Of a stretch of DNA of 64,000 nt, positions 54,510 to 63,907 are shown piece after piece. The DNA comes from Opitutia bacterium (lineage in GTDB: Bacteria > Verrucomicrobiota > Verrucomicrobiia > Opitutales > Opitutaceae): assembly GCA_947474365.1 (NCBI GenBank), contig CANJIU010000010.1, forward strand, positions 62,001 to 126,000, in the 5' to 3' direction. The position numbers and the translations under genes are program-made. Numbering within the stretch: position 1 is the stretch's first letter; every line of letters begins with the position of its first letter. The notes below the pieces were generated by a model. It made no database searches and was not told the origin of the DNA. It saw only the letters and a list, made by a program, of their open reading frames with translations.

Positions 54510-54974
54510 TCAGTGAGCGTGGGCGGCCTTGGCGGGATATTGGGCGGTGAGCAGCTTCATGAGGGAGTCCACCGCAGCCAGTTGCTTCTCGGAGCCGGCC
54601 TGGTTGTTCTCGTCGGCGGCGTCGTGCAGCGCGTCGAGCGCCTTGGCGAGATTCTTCACCGCACCCTCGGCGCGCGCCTTCTTGTCCGCGGGCAAATCCT
54701 TCGAGAGCGCAGGCAGGGCGTTGAGCACGCCGGTAAGCTTCTCCGCGGTTTCATGCACGGGTTTTAGATTCTTGTCCTTCACCTGCTTGGTCAGCTCCAT
54801 GTGAAGGCGGCCCGCCTGATCGAGCGCGGCGGCAGCCGTCGTCGGTTTCGCCATTTCGGCGCCATGTTCGTGGTCGGCTTTCTTGTCCGCGGCGCGAAGG
54901 GCCGGAACGGTGACCAACAGCGCGACCACCGCCAGGAGCGGCAGCGCGCGGATAAGTGCGAGGGATGTTTTCAT
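54510..54974 (-). CDS. Small periplasmic helical protein
   Basis: 154 residues with signal peptide (ALPLLAVVALLVTVPALRAA), a His-rich start (DHEHGAEM) and a helical hairpin domain of about 100 residues shared with the N-terminal part of the next protein. It ends with AKAAHAH. Function unknown; gene order and His content point to periplasmic metal binding. Starts 23 bp after the RND pump gene. Confidence 0.68.
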   Translation of the reverse strand: MKTSLALIRALPLLAVVALLVTVPALRAADKKADHEHGAEMAKPTTAAAALDQAGRLHMELTKQVKDKNLKPVHETAEKLTGVLNALPALSKDLPADKKARAEGAVKNLAKALDALHDAADENNQAGSEKQLAAVDSLMKLLTAQYPAKAAHAH

Positions 54975-54997
54975 TTTTTTAGGTTATTGGATTTGAA

Positions 54998-57900
54998 CTA
55001 GCGAGAATCGAGGGCTGGTGCGACGGCTGGCTGTTCCTCGGCTACGGCTGGCTTTGGCGGGTTCGCGTCGATGGCGTCGAGCGGATCGACTTTCGCGCGC
55101 TCGAGATATTTCTCGGATGCCTTGCGCCCGAATTTGAAGAACACGGCGGGTGTCACCGCCATGTCGAGGAAAGTGGAACTGACCAAGCCCCCGAGAATCA
55201 CCACGGCCACCGGATAAAGAATTTCCTTGCCCGGTTGATCGGCGGCGAGGACGAGCGGGATGAGCGCGAGACCGGCAGTGAGCGCCGTCATGGTCACCGG
55301 CACGAGCCGTTCCAGCGAACCGCGGACGATCATATGCGCGTCGAACTTCTCGCCCTCGTGCTCCATCAGGTGGAGGTAGTGCGAGATCATCATGATCGTG
55401 TTGCGCGAGGCGATGCCCGCGAGCGTGATGAGGCCGACGAGGGTCGCGATCGACACCTTGCCGACCATGAAATACGTCAAGACCAGCGCGCCGATGAACG
55501 CCAGCGGGATGTTCAGCAAAATCTGCGCGACGATCATGCCCGAACGGAAATGCGAGTAGAGCAGCAGGAAGATCGTGCCGAAGGTGAAGATCGCGAGGAT
55601 GCCGATGATGCGCGTCGCCTCCTGCTGGCTCTGAAACTGGCCCTCGTAGCTGACGAAATAACCGGTTTCGAGATGCAGCTTGGCGGTGAGTGCGGATTGG
55701 ATTTCACCGACGACCGAACCGAGGTCGCGGCCGGACACGTTGGCGGAGACGACGATCCGCCGTTGCACGTCCTCGCGGTTGATCGCGTTGGGGCCTTTGC
55801 TTTCGCGCACCTCGGCCACGAGGGAGAGCGGCACCTTGCCGCCGACCGGCGCGTCGATAAGGATGTCGCGAATCGCGGCCACGTTGAGCCGCGAGGATTC
55901 ATTGAGCCGCACGACGAGGTTGTAGGTCCGTTGACCTTCGAGCACCTGCGCGACGGTCGCGCCGTTGAGCGCGGCCTCAAGCTGGCCGTTCAGCGTGCCG
56001 GGTTTTAGGCCATACATGGCGGCCTTCTCGCGATTCACCTCAATCTTGATTTGGTCGATGAGCACCTGCTTCTCCGTCTGCAAATCGACCAGGCCGGGGA
56101 TGCTGTCCATCGCCGCTTCCGCGCTGGCCGCGTAGGTGCGCAGCTTGTCCAGATCGGGGCCGAAAATCTTCACGGCGATCTGCGCCCGCACGCCCGAGAG
56201 GAGGTGATCGAGCCGGTGGGAAATCGGTTGGCCGACGTTGAAGACGACACCGGGAATCTGGCCGAGTTTTTCGCGAATGTCGCCGAGGATTTCCTCGCGG
56301 GAGCGCGGGGATTTCTTGAAGTCCACGTCGATCTCGGTGGAGTGAACGCCTTCGGCATGCTCGTCCAACTCGGCGCGGCCGGTGCGGCGGCCGGTCGAGG
56401 CGACCTCGGGGACGGTAAGCACCAGTTTCTCCGCGATAATCCCGACGCGGTTGGATTCGGCGAGCGAAGTGCCGGGGGCGGAGAGGAGACCGATTGTCGA
56501 AGTTCCCTCGTTGAATTCCGGGAGGAAGATTTTACCCATGCGCGGATAGAGCGCGAACGAACCGGCGACGAGCAGCAACGCGAGGACCATCACGATCCAC
56601 GGGTGGCGCATGGACGGCCCCAGGATGATTTTTTGGTCGAACGCTTTCAGCCCGCGCACGAGCCAGCCGTCCTTCTCGTGCTCCATGCGCTTCATCTTCG
56701 GGAGCAGGTAGGAAGCGAGCGCCGGAATCACCGTGAGCGACACGACGAACGACGCGATCATCGCAACGATCGTCGCCACGCCGATGGGCGCGAAGAGCCG
56801 GCCCTCGATGCCGCCCAGTGCGAAGAGCGGGATGAACACGAGGATGATGACGAGCGTAGCGAACAGGATCGAGTTTCGCACCTCTGACGAAGCCTCGGCG
56901 ATCACGCGCAGGACGGGGCGCGGCGTCGCGGCGTGGCGGTTCTCGCGCAGGCGGCGGAACACGTTTTCTACGTCCACGATGGCATCGTCCACCACCATGC
57001 CGATGGCCACGGCGAGCCCGCCGAGCGTCATCGTGTTGATGGTAATGCCGGCGAATTTGAAATAGAGGCCGGTGACGACGAACGAGAGCGGAATCGCGGT
57101 AAGCGTGATAAGCGTCGTGCGGAAATTGAGGAGGAAAAGAAAGAGCACGATCACGACCATGATGGCACCGTCGCGGATCGCCTCCTCGACGTTGAGCACC
57201 GCGGCCGAGATGAAATTGGCCTGCTTGAACAGGGTGACGATTTTCACGTCGGACGGGAGCGTCTTGCCCATCTCGGCGAGGGCAGTCTCGACGAGACGCG
57301 TAAGCGTCAACGTGTCGGCACCCGGCTGCTTTTGCACCGAGAGGATCACGGCGGGTTCGCCGTTTACGCCGGCATCGCCGCGCATGACCTGGCGGCCGAA
57401 CTTTACCTCGGCGACATCGCGCAGGCGGACAGGCACGCCCTTGCGTAAAGTGACAACGGAGTTGCCGATGTCTTCCAGCGAGGTCGTGCGCCCGACGTTG
57501 CGGATGAGCGCCTCTTTGTTGGAGTTTTCCAGAAAACCACCCGAGGTGTTTTCCTGCGCTTCGCGCGCCGCGGTGAGCACCTCTTCGAGGCTCACGCCAA
57601 GGGCCGCCATCTTCGCCGGTGCCGGCAACACCTGATATTGTTTCACCCCACCGCCGATGGCGATGACCTGCGAGACGCCGGCGATTGTGAGCAGTCGCTG
57701 GCGCACGGTCCAATCGGCGAGCGAGCGGATCTCCATCGGGGCGGTCTTGCCGCTGTCGCTGCGCAAACCGATGAGCATGATTTCGCCCATGATCGAGCTG
57801 ATCGGCCCCATCGTTGGCGTGACGCCGCGCGGGAGTTTTTCCGCGGCGAGTTGCAGGCGCTCCTGCACGAGCTGACGCGCGCGGTAGATGTCCATGCCCC

Positions 57901-58195
57901 AATCGAATTCGACGTAGAGAATGGAGAGGCCGATGCCGGCGGCGGAGCGGACGCGCTTCACGCCGGGTGCGCCGTTGAGCGCCGTTTCCATCGGCAAGTT
58001 GACGAGCGTCTCGACTTCCTCCGGCGCCAGGCCCGTGGCCTCGGTCATAATGTTCACCGTCGGCCGGTTGAGGTCGGGGAAAACGTCGACGGGCAGCTTC
58101 GCGATGACGAAGCCGCCGTAGACAAGCAGGAGCGCGCTCGCCGCCAGCACGAAGAGGCGGTTGCGCAGCGAAAATTCGATGAGCCGGTTGAGCAT
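54998..58195 (-). CDS. Heavy-metal efflux RND pump, inner-membrane subunit (CusA/CzcA type)
   Basis: 1065 residues, full length for the family. Two sets of about six transmembrane helices flank two large periplasmic loops. N-terminal [43 protein letters not shown] and the helix-4 signature [20 protein letters not shown] are clear. The signature carries the acidic pair needed for proton relay but is not identical to that of CusA or CzcA, so the metal (Cu/Ag or Co/Zn/Cd/Ni) cannot be assigned from it. The middle gene of a cusCBA-type set: adaptor gene 9 bp upstream. Confidence 0.9.
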   Translation of the reverse strand: MLNRLIEFSLRNRLFVLAASALLLVYGGFVIAKLPVDVFPDLNRPTVNIMTEATGLAPEEVETLVNLPMETALNGAPGVKRVRSAAGIGLSILYVEFDWGMDIYRARQLVQERLQLAAEKLPRGVTPTMGPISSIMGEIMLIGLRSDSGKTAPMEIRSLADWTVRQRLLTIAGVSQVIAIGGGVKQYQVLPAPAKMAALGVSLEEVLTAAREAQENTSGGFLENSNKEALIRNVGRTTSLEDIGNSVVTLRKGVPVRLRDVAEVKFGRQVMRGDAGVNGEPAVILSVQKQPGADTLTLTRLVETALAEMGKTLPSDVKIVTLFKQANFISAAVLNVEEAIRDGAIMVVIVLFLFLLNFRTTLITLTAIPLSFVVTGLYFKFAGITINTMTLGGLAVAIGMVVDDAIVDVENVFRRLRENRHAATPRPVLRVIAEASSEVRNSILFATLVIILVFIPLFALGGIEGRLFAPIGVATIVAMIASFVVSLTVIPALASYLLPKMKRMEHEKDGWLVRGLKAFDQKIILGPSMRHPWIVMVLALLLVAGSFALYPRMGKIFLPEFNEGTSTIGLLSAPGTSLAESNRVGIIAEKLVLTVPEVASTGRRTGRAELDEHAEGVHSTEIDVDFKKSPRSREEILGDIREKLGQIPGVVFNVGQPISHRLDHLLSGVRAQIAVKIFGPDLDKLRTYAASAEAAMDSIPGLVDLQTEKQVLIDQIKIEVNREKAAMYGLKPGTLNGQLEAALNGATVAQVLEGQRTYNLVVRLNESSRLNVAAIRDILIDAPVGGKVPLSLVAEVRESKGPNAINREDVQRRIVVSANVSGRDLGSVVGEIQSALTAKLHLETGYFVSYEGQFQSQQEATRIIGILAIFTFGTIFLLLYSHFRSGMIVAQILLNIPLAFIGALVLTYFMVGKVSIATLVGLITLAGIASRNTIMMISHYLHLMEHEGEKFDAHMIVRGSLERLVPVTMTALTAGLALIPLVLAADQPGKEILYPVAVVILGGLVSSTFLDMAVTPAVFFKFGRKASEKYLERAKVDPLDAIDANPPKPAVAEEQPAVAPALDSR

Positions 58196-58204
58196 GACGG
58201 TGGC

Positions 58205-59221
58205 TCAGTGCTTGTGGCCGTCCTCGGCCGGTTTCGCGACGGGAGCTTTGCCTGCGGCAGTCGCCGCGGCTGGCGCTTCCTTGGGCGGCGTGGGTGCGAC
58301 GTATTGGAGCTGGTAGTTGCCGACGGTCACGACATTCGCGCCGGGCAGCACGCCCTCGATCACTTCGACGTAGCGGTCGTCACGCTGGCCGAGCACGACG
58401 GGCGTGCGCATGAACGTGTGCGGGTCTTTGTCGTCCTGCACGAAGACAAAAAGATTGCCGGCTTCGCCGAGCACGGCGGACAAGGGCACGGTGATCACGG
58501 TGTCGGCTTGCGCGGTGACGATTTGCAGCGTGGCGCGCATGTTCGGCAGCAGCTTCTGATCGGGATTGGCGACGCGCACGCGCACCCCGAGCGTGCGGGT
58601 CTCGGGATCGAGCCGCGGCGTGTAGCCTTCGACGGTGCCGGTGAACGCGTCGTCAGGATAGGCCTCGGCGCGAATGCGGACGGTCTGGCCCTTTTTTACC
58701 TGCGCGGCCTGCCCCTCGTAGAGCCGGCCGACGAGGTAGAGTTCGGAAAGATCGGCGAGCGTGAGCAGGCGGGCGTTGGGCTCCACGCTGTCGCCGGTGA
58801 AGACCGGTTGATCGTAAACGGTGGCGGCGATGGGCGCTTTGAACTGTAGCTTTGGCGGTGGGTCACCGATTTGTCGGCTCTCAACTTCGAGCAAGAAGTC
58901 GCCTTCGGCCACGCGGTCGCCCTCTTTCACTGCCAGACGCGTGATTCGCCCGGAAATACGGCTGGCAATCGCCGCGACGCGCGACGGATCGAGTTCCACA
59001 TTGCCGAGGATGGCGACCGTTTTTTCCAGCGTGCGCAGTTCGGCGGCCTCGATTTTCAGGCCGAGATTTTTTTCAGCGATCGCCGTGAGTGTGACCGGAC
59101 CGGTGAGCGGGCCGGAGCCGGATTCACCGGGCGCTTTGTCGTGGCCCGGGTGCGCGAACCCTGAAACGGCTGGCAGCGTCAGGAGCGTGAGTGCCGTGAG
59201 AAATAGGAGAGGGCGTTTCAT
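58205..59221 (-). CDS. RND efflux periplasmic adaptor (CusB type)
   Basis: 338 residues. Signal peptide (KRPLLFLTALTLLTLPAVSG), barrel-sandwich halves VAAIASRISGRITRLAVKEG and APIAATVYDQPVFTGDSVE, a short alpha-hairpin, the beta-barrel (LSELYLVGRLYEGQAAQVKK) and the membrane-proximal domain (GQRDDRYVEVIEGVLPGANVVTV). His-rich tails occur at both ends (HPGHDK; DGHKH). It links pump and outer-membrane channel; the separate DUF3347 protein at 51452 may act as its metal-binding domain. Confidence 0.9.
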   Translation of the reverse strand: MKRPLLFLTALTLLTLPAVSGFAHPGHDKAPGESGSGPLTGPVTLTAIAEKNLGLKIEAAELRTLEKTVAILGNVELDPSRVAAIASRISGRITRLAVKEGDRVAEGDFLLEVESRQIGDPPPKLQFKAPIAATVYDQPVFTGDSVEPNARLLTLADLSELYLVGRLYEGQAAQVKKGQTVRIRAEAYPDDAFTGTVEGYTPRLDPETRTLGVRVRVANPDQKLLPNMRATLQIVTAQADTVITVPLSAVLGEAGNLFVFVQDDKDPHTFMRTPVVLGQRDDRYVEVIEGVLPGANVVTVGNYQLQYVAPTPPKEAPAAATAAGKAPVAKPAEDGHKH

Positions 59222-59273
59222 GAAAATGGGTGGGAAAAATCGGAGTGAAGAAGATCGAGCGAACGCTCCCTGC

Positions 59274-60545
59274 TCAGGGTTGTTCGTTGAGCACAGGCGG
59301 AGTCGCCAACTGCGGGTTCCGCCCCGTGGCGGTCTGCAACTCCGTCAGGGCCTTGGCGTAGGCACTGCCTGCCGCGAGCACCCCGGATTCGAGCGCGAGG
59401 CGCTGCTGCTGACCTTGGATTACTTGAAAAAGGGGCAACTGCCCCTGCTGATAAGCCTCGGTCAGCGCACGCTCCGAAGCCTCGCCCAGGGGCAGCACCA
59501 TCGCACGATAACCCTCCAAAATCTTCCGGGACTGCTCGGCGCGTTGGCGCGCCGCCGCAACCTCGGACGCCACCTTGAATTCGAGCGCTTCGGCCTCGCG
59601 TTGGGCGCGCGTCCGCTCGGCGCGAAGTTCGCGCAGACGGCCCTGATTTTTGTTTCGCACCGGCAGCGGAATGGAAATTTTTGCCCCCAGCAGGTGATCG
59701 GCTCCACCTCCCGCGCCCCGGTCGTAGCCATACGTCGCGCCCACCGTGAGATCTCCCTTGGACTCGACTTGGGCGAGACGCTGTTCGGCTTCGACTTGTT
59801 CGACCGCCAGCGCGGCCACGCGCAAATCGGGACGGTTCCACGTCGATTTCTCGCCGTCGGCATTGGCACCGAGGGCCTGAGTCAGACCAGGCAAATCGCC
59901 CGCGACCGCCACGTCTTCATCAGGTGCTGCGCCGAGCAGTGGTTTCAAGTCTTGCAGACGGGACGTGCGCTCAGCCACCAGGCCGGTGCGTTCCTGCTCC
60001 AGTTTTGCCTGTTCGAGCGCAGCGGCGTTGACCTCGACCGCAGAGACTTCACCGATCTTCGCCTTGGAGCGGGCGAGGTCGAGCAAGCGCGAGTTCGCTT
60101 TGATCAACCGATCCCGCAGCGCGACTTCCTGGTCGAGCGCGAGCAGATCGACGTAAAGTTTGGTGATTTCACCCGCCAGCAAGCGCCGCCGATCCGCCAG
60201 CGCGGCCGACGCGGCACCGATGCCGACGCGAGCCACAGCTTGGGCTTCGCGCAGCCGGTTGCCGAGCGGGATGGCCTGGGTCAGACCCAAGTCGAATTTG
60301 CGCGCCCCGTTATTGCCGGTGAGCAGGTCCGTCTGGGCTCCCGCTTCGAGCGCGGGATTGGGCCGCAAACCCGCTTGTTCTACGCGACCACGCGCCGCCT
60401 CGGCCCCCATCGCCGCAGCGGCCAGATCGCGGTTCTGTGCCAAGGCGCGTCGCACGGCGGCCTCAAGCGAGAGCGGCTCGGCTGCCCTCACTGCGCCGGA
60501 CACCACCGCAAGGGAAACAAGGATGAGGGCGAATCGGAAAAACAT
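59274..60545 (-). CDS. TolC-family outer-membrane efflux factor (CusC type)
   Basis: 423 residues from ATG 60545 (MFFRFALILVSLAVVSGAV); an ATG 13 codons earlier is less likely as it precedes the signal peptide. Two repeats of the outer-membrane efflux protein family are visible, with LSLEAAVRRALAQNRDLAAA at the start of the first and RPDLRVAALAVEQVEAEQRL at the start of the second, and long coiled-coil helices (LRELRAERTRAQREAEALEF). First gene of the efflux operon, divergent from the sigma-factor module by 127 bp. Confidence 0.9.
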   Translation of the reverse strand: MFFRFALILVSLAVVSGAVRAAEPLSLEAAVRRALAQNRDLAAAAMGAEAARGRVEQAGLRPNPALEAGAQTDLLTGNNGARKFDLGLTQAIPLGNRLREAQAVARVGIGAASAALADRRRLLAGEITKLYVDLLALDQEVALRDRLIKANSRLLDLARSKAKIGEVSAVEVNAAALEQAKLEQERTGLVAERTSRLQDLKPLLGAAPDEDVAVAGDLPGLTQALGANADGEKSTWNRPDLRVAALAVEQVEAEQRLAQVESKGDLTVGATYGYDRGAGGGADHLLGAKISIPLPVRNKNQGRLRELRAERTRAQREAEALEFKVASEVAAARQRAEQSRKILEGYRAMVLPLGEASERALTEAYQQGQLPLFQVIQGQQQRLALESGVLAAGSAYAKALTELQTATGRNPQLATPPVLNEQP

Positions 60546-60672
60546 GAAAGGTGTGCAGTGTGAAACGCTGCGACCCTGCCTCATCCCTCAAACTTTCTGC
60601 GCGGAGTGGCACCGCCGATGGAAGAAAGATTGAGGGATACCGGCCCCCGGCTACGTTAATGCACGATCAACC

Positions 60673-61011
60673 ATGAACTCCGACCCGATTGACGACCTGC
60701 TTAGTGCCTATGCGAAGCAACCGCCTCCGGCTGCGCCGGACCGTCTGACGGCCGACGTGTGGAAGGAAATCGAACAGCGGCGGCAACGTGGCTTTGGGGC
60801 GTTGCTCGGATTGAACTGGAGTGAATTACTGCAACGGCCGCGGCTCGCCCTGTCGGCGCTCGGACTGGCCTTGGTCGCGGGCCTGATGCCCGCGGTGGCG
60901 GCCCGCTCCGCCGACCATGCGCTGCGTGCCCGTGATTCGCTGCACTTCGAGGTCTTCTCGCCGGACATACCGTCGGTCTTGATCGCCACTGCACGTCCGA
61001 CGCGGAAGTAG
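60673..61011 (+). CDS. CnrY-like membrane anti-sigma protein (putative)
   Basis: 112 residues: an N-terminal cytosolic part of about 55 residues (DDLLSAYAKQPPPAAPDRLT, DVWKEIEQRRQRG), one transmembrane helix (ALSALGLALVAGLMPAVAA, about 59-77) and a short periplasmic tail. No sequence family is recognised, but size, topology and position directly before the metal sensor and sigma factor match CnrY of the Cupriavidus cnrYXH module. Role by context: binds the sigma factor and releases it when the sensor binds metal. Confidence 0.6.
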   Translation: MNSDPIDDLLSAYAKQPPPAAPDRLTADVWKEIEQRRQRGFGALLGLNWSELLQRPRLALSALGLALVAGLMPAVAARSADHALRARDSLHFEVFSPDIPSVLIATARPTRK

Positions 61012-61014
61012 CCC

Positions 61015-61443
61015 ATGAAAACGCTGATCGGATTTTTCGTCGCGGTCGTGGCAATCGCGGCGCTCTCCTCGTTTTGCACACTCCGTTGGATGGAGTCGCG
61101 GCGGGCGGCCAAAGTTGATCCGCATGAGTGGCTGCATGCGGAACTGAAGATCACCCCGGCCCAGCATCAGGCGCTCGAGCCCATCGAAGAAAAATTTGCG
61201 AGTCAGAACCGGATGCTGCGCGAGCGCATGCGCGCCGCTAACCACGAGCTCGCGCTCGCCATCCGGCAGGGGCGGCCCGATTCGCCGGAAATTTCTGCGG
61301 CCGTGGGCAAGATTCACCTGCACATGGGCGAGCTGCAAAACGCTTCGATTGCGCATATCTTTGAGATGCGCCGCGTCCTCACGCCCGAACAGGGAGACAA
61401 GCTGCTGCAACTCGCCGAACAAGGTCTGGACGTCGCTCCGTGA
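61015..61443 (+). CDS. CnrX-like periplasmic metal sensor
   Basis: 142 residues: N-terminal membrane anchor (LIGFFVAVVAIAALSSF), then a helical hairpin. The five metal ligands reported for CnrX (H42, H46, E63, H119, M123) all appear here five positions earlier: H37 and H41 (HEWLH), E58, H114 and M118 (HIFEM). Sequence around them fits the CnrX/CpxP-type sensor family (DPHEWLHAELKITPAQHQAL; FASQNRMLRERM; MRRVLTPEQGDKL). Stops 3 bp after the previous gene and 7 bp before the sigma start. Likely binds Ni/Co or a similar ion in the periplasm. Confidence 0.82.
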   Translation: MKTLIGFFVAVVAIAALSSFCTLRWMESRRAAKVDPHEWLHAELKITPAQHQALEPIEEKFASQNRMLRERMRAANHELALAIRQGRPDSPEISAAVGKIHLHMGELQNASIAHIFEMRRVLTPEQGDKLLQLAEQGLDVAP

Positions 61444-61450
61444 TTCGCCC

Positions 61451-62014
61451 GTGGACCCGGACCTCCCGCTCATCGAGGCCCTGACGGCAGGCGAGGATCT
61501 GGCGCTGAACGAACTGATCCAACGCCACCGCGAGCCGCTTTTCCGTTTCGCGTTCCGCTATCTGCGGGACGAGACGGCCGCGCGCGACGTGGCGCAGGAG
61601 ACGTTTGTGCGCGTGTATTTCAAGGCGGCTTCCTTCAAGCCGCAATCGACCGTCAAGACGTGGCTCTACACGATTGCCGTCAACCTCTGCCGCGACCGCC
61701 TGCGCCGCCTGGTCAAACACCGGAGCGATCTCCCACTCGACGTGCCCGGTGACGACGGAGTGCGAACCGAAATCGCCGACCCGCAGCCGATCCCCTCCGA
61801 GCAGAGCGCGCAGGCGGACCGGTTCAAAGCCTTGCAGCGGGCTATCGATCAACTCCCGCACCGGCTCAGACTGGCGCTTGTGTTGTGCACGCTCGAAGGC
61901 AAGAGCCAGAAGGAGGCCGCGGAGATCATGGGCACGACTCCGAAGGCCGTGGAGCTGCGCATTCACCACGCGAAGGTGAAATTGCGCGACCTGCTCGGCG
62001 ATTTGCAGCGATAG
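61451..62014 (+). CDS. ECF sigma factor (CnrH-like)
   Basis: 187 residues from GTG 61451 (VDPDLPLIEALTAGEDLALN); longer frames would run antisense-like through the sensor gene. Region 2: FRFAFRYLRDETAARDVAQETFVRVYFKAA and VKTWLYTIAVNLCRDRLRRL. Region 4: LPHRLRLALVLCTLEGKSQKEAAEIMGTTPKAVELRIHHAKVKLR. Third gene of the module after the anti-sigma and sensor genes. It probably directs transcription of the divergent efflux operon and of its own operon. Confidence 0.88.
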   Translation: MDPDLPLIEALTAGEDLALNELIQRHREPLFRFAFRYLRDETAARDVAQETFVRVYFKAASFKPQSTVKTWLYTIAVNLCRDRLRRLVKHRSDLPLDVPGDDGVRTEIADPQPIPSEQSAQADRFKALQRAIDQLPHRLRLALVLCTLEGKSQKEAAEIMGTTPKAVELRIHHAKVKLRDLLGDLQR

Positions 62015-62478
62015 GCCGCGACCCCTTCGCGGGTAGTGCGACTACCAGCGGGCGGAGTTTTTCCATTTCAGGTCGGCAAGCAGATCCTCGACCACACTTT
62101 GCGGTCGCTCACCACTCGCGAAACGCGCCAACTGCGCGTTGGAACTATATCCCCGCGCACCCTCGCAGACGCCTGCCGCGAAATGGTTCGCGCGACGCCT
62201 TGATACGCCCCGATCCCGCACAAATCATTACCGGTGACTTTTCGGCCTTTTTTTTGGCGTCGTAATTTCCCTCTCGCCACCTCCAAGCGTTGGACCGGTG
62301 TCCCCGTGAGCGCCTTCAGTGCGCTAGAACGAGAAATCGTGCGGCAATAATTGCCGCATCAAGCGGCTACAGATTTATAAAAATCTGCAATACAGTAGGT
62401 AACGATCACCAAAATCTTGGTTGGCATATTCAGTGCTATCCACGCACTGAACGGTATCCGCTCGCACGCATCTCCTCC
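62015..62478. other. 464-bp intergenic region
   Basis: No convincing gene. A short frame at about 62050-62205 (QVGKQILDHTLRSLTTRETR) has coding-like codon use but ends at a TGA and has no start, so it may be a relic. The right part has two perfect palindromes (62340-62387) and lower GC just before fliE. Confidence 0.45.
62340..62387. promoter_or_regulatory. Two palindromes upstream of fliE
   Basis: TGCGGCAATAATTGCCGCA (62340-62358) is a perfect 19-base palindrome. CAGATTTATAAAAATCTG (62370-62387) is a second perfect inverted repeat with a 4-base loop. Both lie 90-140 bp before the fliE start in AT-rich sequence. They could be operators, or the first a terminator-like hairpin of an upstream transcript; no T-run follows it. 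Confidence 0.45.
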
Positions 62479-62811
62479 ATGTCGCCGATTAATACCGTTA
62501 CTCCATTTACGCTTTCACCCACCGAACGCCTGGAGATCGTTCAGCAGCCCAAAGGGATTGGCTTAGGCGCGTCACAGGCGGTTCCACCAACTGAGAGCTT
62601 CGGTAAGATGCTCGATGGACTCCTCAAAACTGTGATCGCAAAAGATGAAGCGGCAGATTTAGCCACTCGTAGTTTGCTGTTGGGAGATAGCAATCAACTG
62701 CACCAAGCGGTGATCGCCGGAGCGGAAGCAGACGTCGCTTTTTCTTTAATGGTGGAGGTCCGCAACAAGTTGTTGGAATCGTATCAGGAGCTTATGCGGA
62801 TGCAGCTATAG
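62479..62811 (+). CDS. fliE: Flagellar hook-basal body protein FliE
   Basis: 110 residues from ATG 62479 (MSPINTVTPFTLSPTERLEI), close to the usual 100-115. The C-terminal half is diagnostic: SFGKMLDGLLKTVIAKDEAA, LGDSNQLHQAVIAGAEADVA, and FSLMVEVRNKLLESYQELMR followed by MQL, matching the family's VRNKL-x-x-AYQE-x-M-x-MQ end. FliE joins the MS ring to the rod and is exported early. No flgB, flgC, fliF or other flagellar gene is in the window, so it stands alone. Confidence 0.88.
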   Translation: MSPINTVTPFTLSPTERLEIVQQPKGIGLGASQAVPPTESFGKMLDGLLKTVIAKDEAADLATRSLLLGDSNQLHQAVIAGAEADVAFSLMVEVRNKLLESYQELMRMQL

Positions 62812-62848
62812 CGTAGTTTGACGCCAAACACGTCGGGCGGTGACGAAA

Positions 62849-63907
62849 CTATGCTGCAGCCCGTATTTCTTGCACTGATGCGAGCACACGAGTGGTTAGA
62901 ATTGTGCAAAGTCTGTCCGCTTCCTCAAATTGAGGCCAGTGCCCCGATTGCTCGAAACGAATATACGTTTTGCCACGTGGTGCACACAACGCATCGAAAT
63001 AGCGTTTTGTCACGGTTTCAGACACGACGACATCGTAGCGACCAAGCAGAAAAAACACGGGAATATCAATGCGCGGAACCTGCCTGAACAGATCGACCTT
63101 CAGGAATATCTCATTCCAGAGGCAATCCGTTAGCCGACGGACCCCAAGCGGAATCTTCAAAAGATCGAAAAGCGAATAAGATTTCGACTTGAGTGCGCGG
63201 CTCAGAAACGTGCTGGTGCGGGCAGCGGCATAGTAGCGGGCCGCGACGTGCTGCGCCCAGCGTTCCAATGCCTCGGATTGCTCGAACGTCGTGTAAGGAG
63301 GCGGACCTAAAAGTTGAAGGCCTACCAAGGCATCGCTCATTTTGTTTTCGACGGCGGTGGTAAGGGTGGTCTCATACGCCACTGCTTCCGATTCGCGCAG
63401 ATTGGCGACTTGGCCGATGCCGACATATGCCGAAAATAATTCGGGATACCGTGACGCCGCCATCGCTCCGACGATTGAGCCCCATGAATGTCCGACGAGC
63501 ACGATGCGTCCGGTGTTAAATTGCTGTCTTAACCAGAGCGCCAATTGACGCGTGTCGGCCACAAATTGATCTAAGCAGAGCGTGCAAGGACGAGCGAGAA
63601 ACGAAAAGGATTTGCCCGCCCCGCGTTGATCCCAATGCACCACCACAAATTCCTTTTCGAGAGCTGCGTCCCAGCCGGCAAAGGGCATCGAGGGAAGTCC
63701 GGGACCGCCATGCAGGAACAAAAGCAAAGGCCGGTTTCGGCTATCGCCGCGGATGCGAATGAACTGGTCCACGCCACCTAGGTTGACCATTTTCTCGAGA
63801 TCAATGGCCGCAGAGGAAGACCCTAAAGGGAAGGTTGATTCAACGGGTAAAGGTTCAGGCGCACGAGCAAATCCCATGATGCACAAAGATGCCTCTTGTA
63901 TCGGCAC
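62849..63907 (-). CDS. Alpha/beta hydrolase (proline iminopeptidase-like)
   Basis: 352 residues (an ATG 10 codons in is also possible). Oxyanion-hole motif HGGPG at 66-70, nucleophile elbow GHSWGS with S141, acid D292 in LGRYDVVV, and H323 in SGHWPQFEE complete the triad. The order and the WDQRGAGKS segment (92-100) match the prolyl aminopeptidase/epoxide-hydrolase-like subgroup of peptidase family S33. The first 30 residues may be a leader. Substrate unknown; it stands alone. The last 93 bp of the window carry no recognisable feature. Confidence 0.85.
   Translation of the reverse strand: MPIQEASLCIMGFARAPEPLPVESTFPLGSSSAAIDLEKMVNLGGVDQFIRIRGDSRNRPLLLFLHGGPGLPSMPFAGWDAALEKEFVVVHWDQRGAGKSFSFLARPCTLCLDQFVADTRQLALWLRQQFNTGRIVLVGHSWGSIVGAMAASRYPELFSAYVGIGQVANLRESEAVAYETTLTTAVENKMSDALVGLQLLGPPPYTTFEQSEALERWAQHVAARYYAAARTSTFLSRALKSKSYSLFDLLKIPLGVRRLTDCLWNEIFLKVDLFRQVPRIDIPVFFLLGRYDVVVSETVTKRYFDALCAPRGKTYIRFEQSGHWPQFEEADRLCTILTTRVLASVQEIRAAA

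Noticed and set aside
56532-57902. 456-codon minus-strand frame inside the RND pump gene
   Set aside because: It is in another frame of the same strand as a full-length conserved pump gene and is Arg/His-rich; shadow frame.
57638-58849. 403-codon plus-strand frame over the adaptor and pump genes
   Set aside because: Antisense shadow of two conserved genes.
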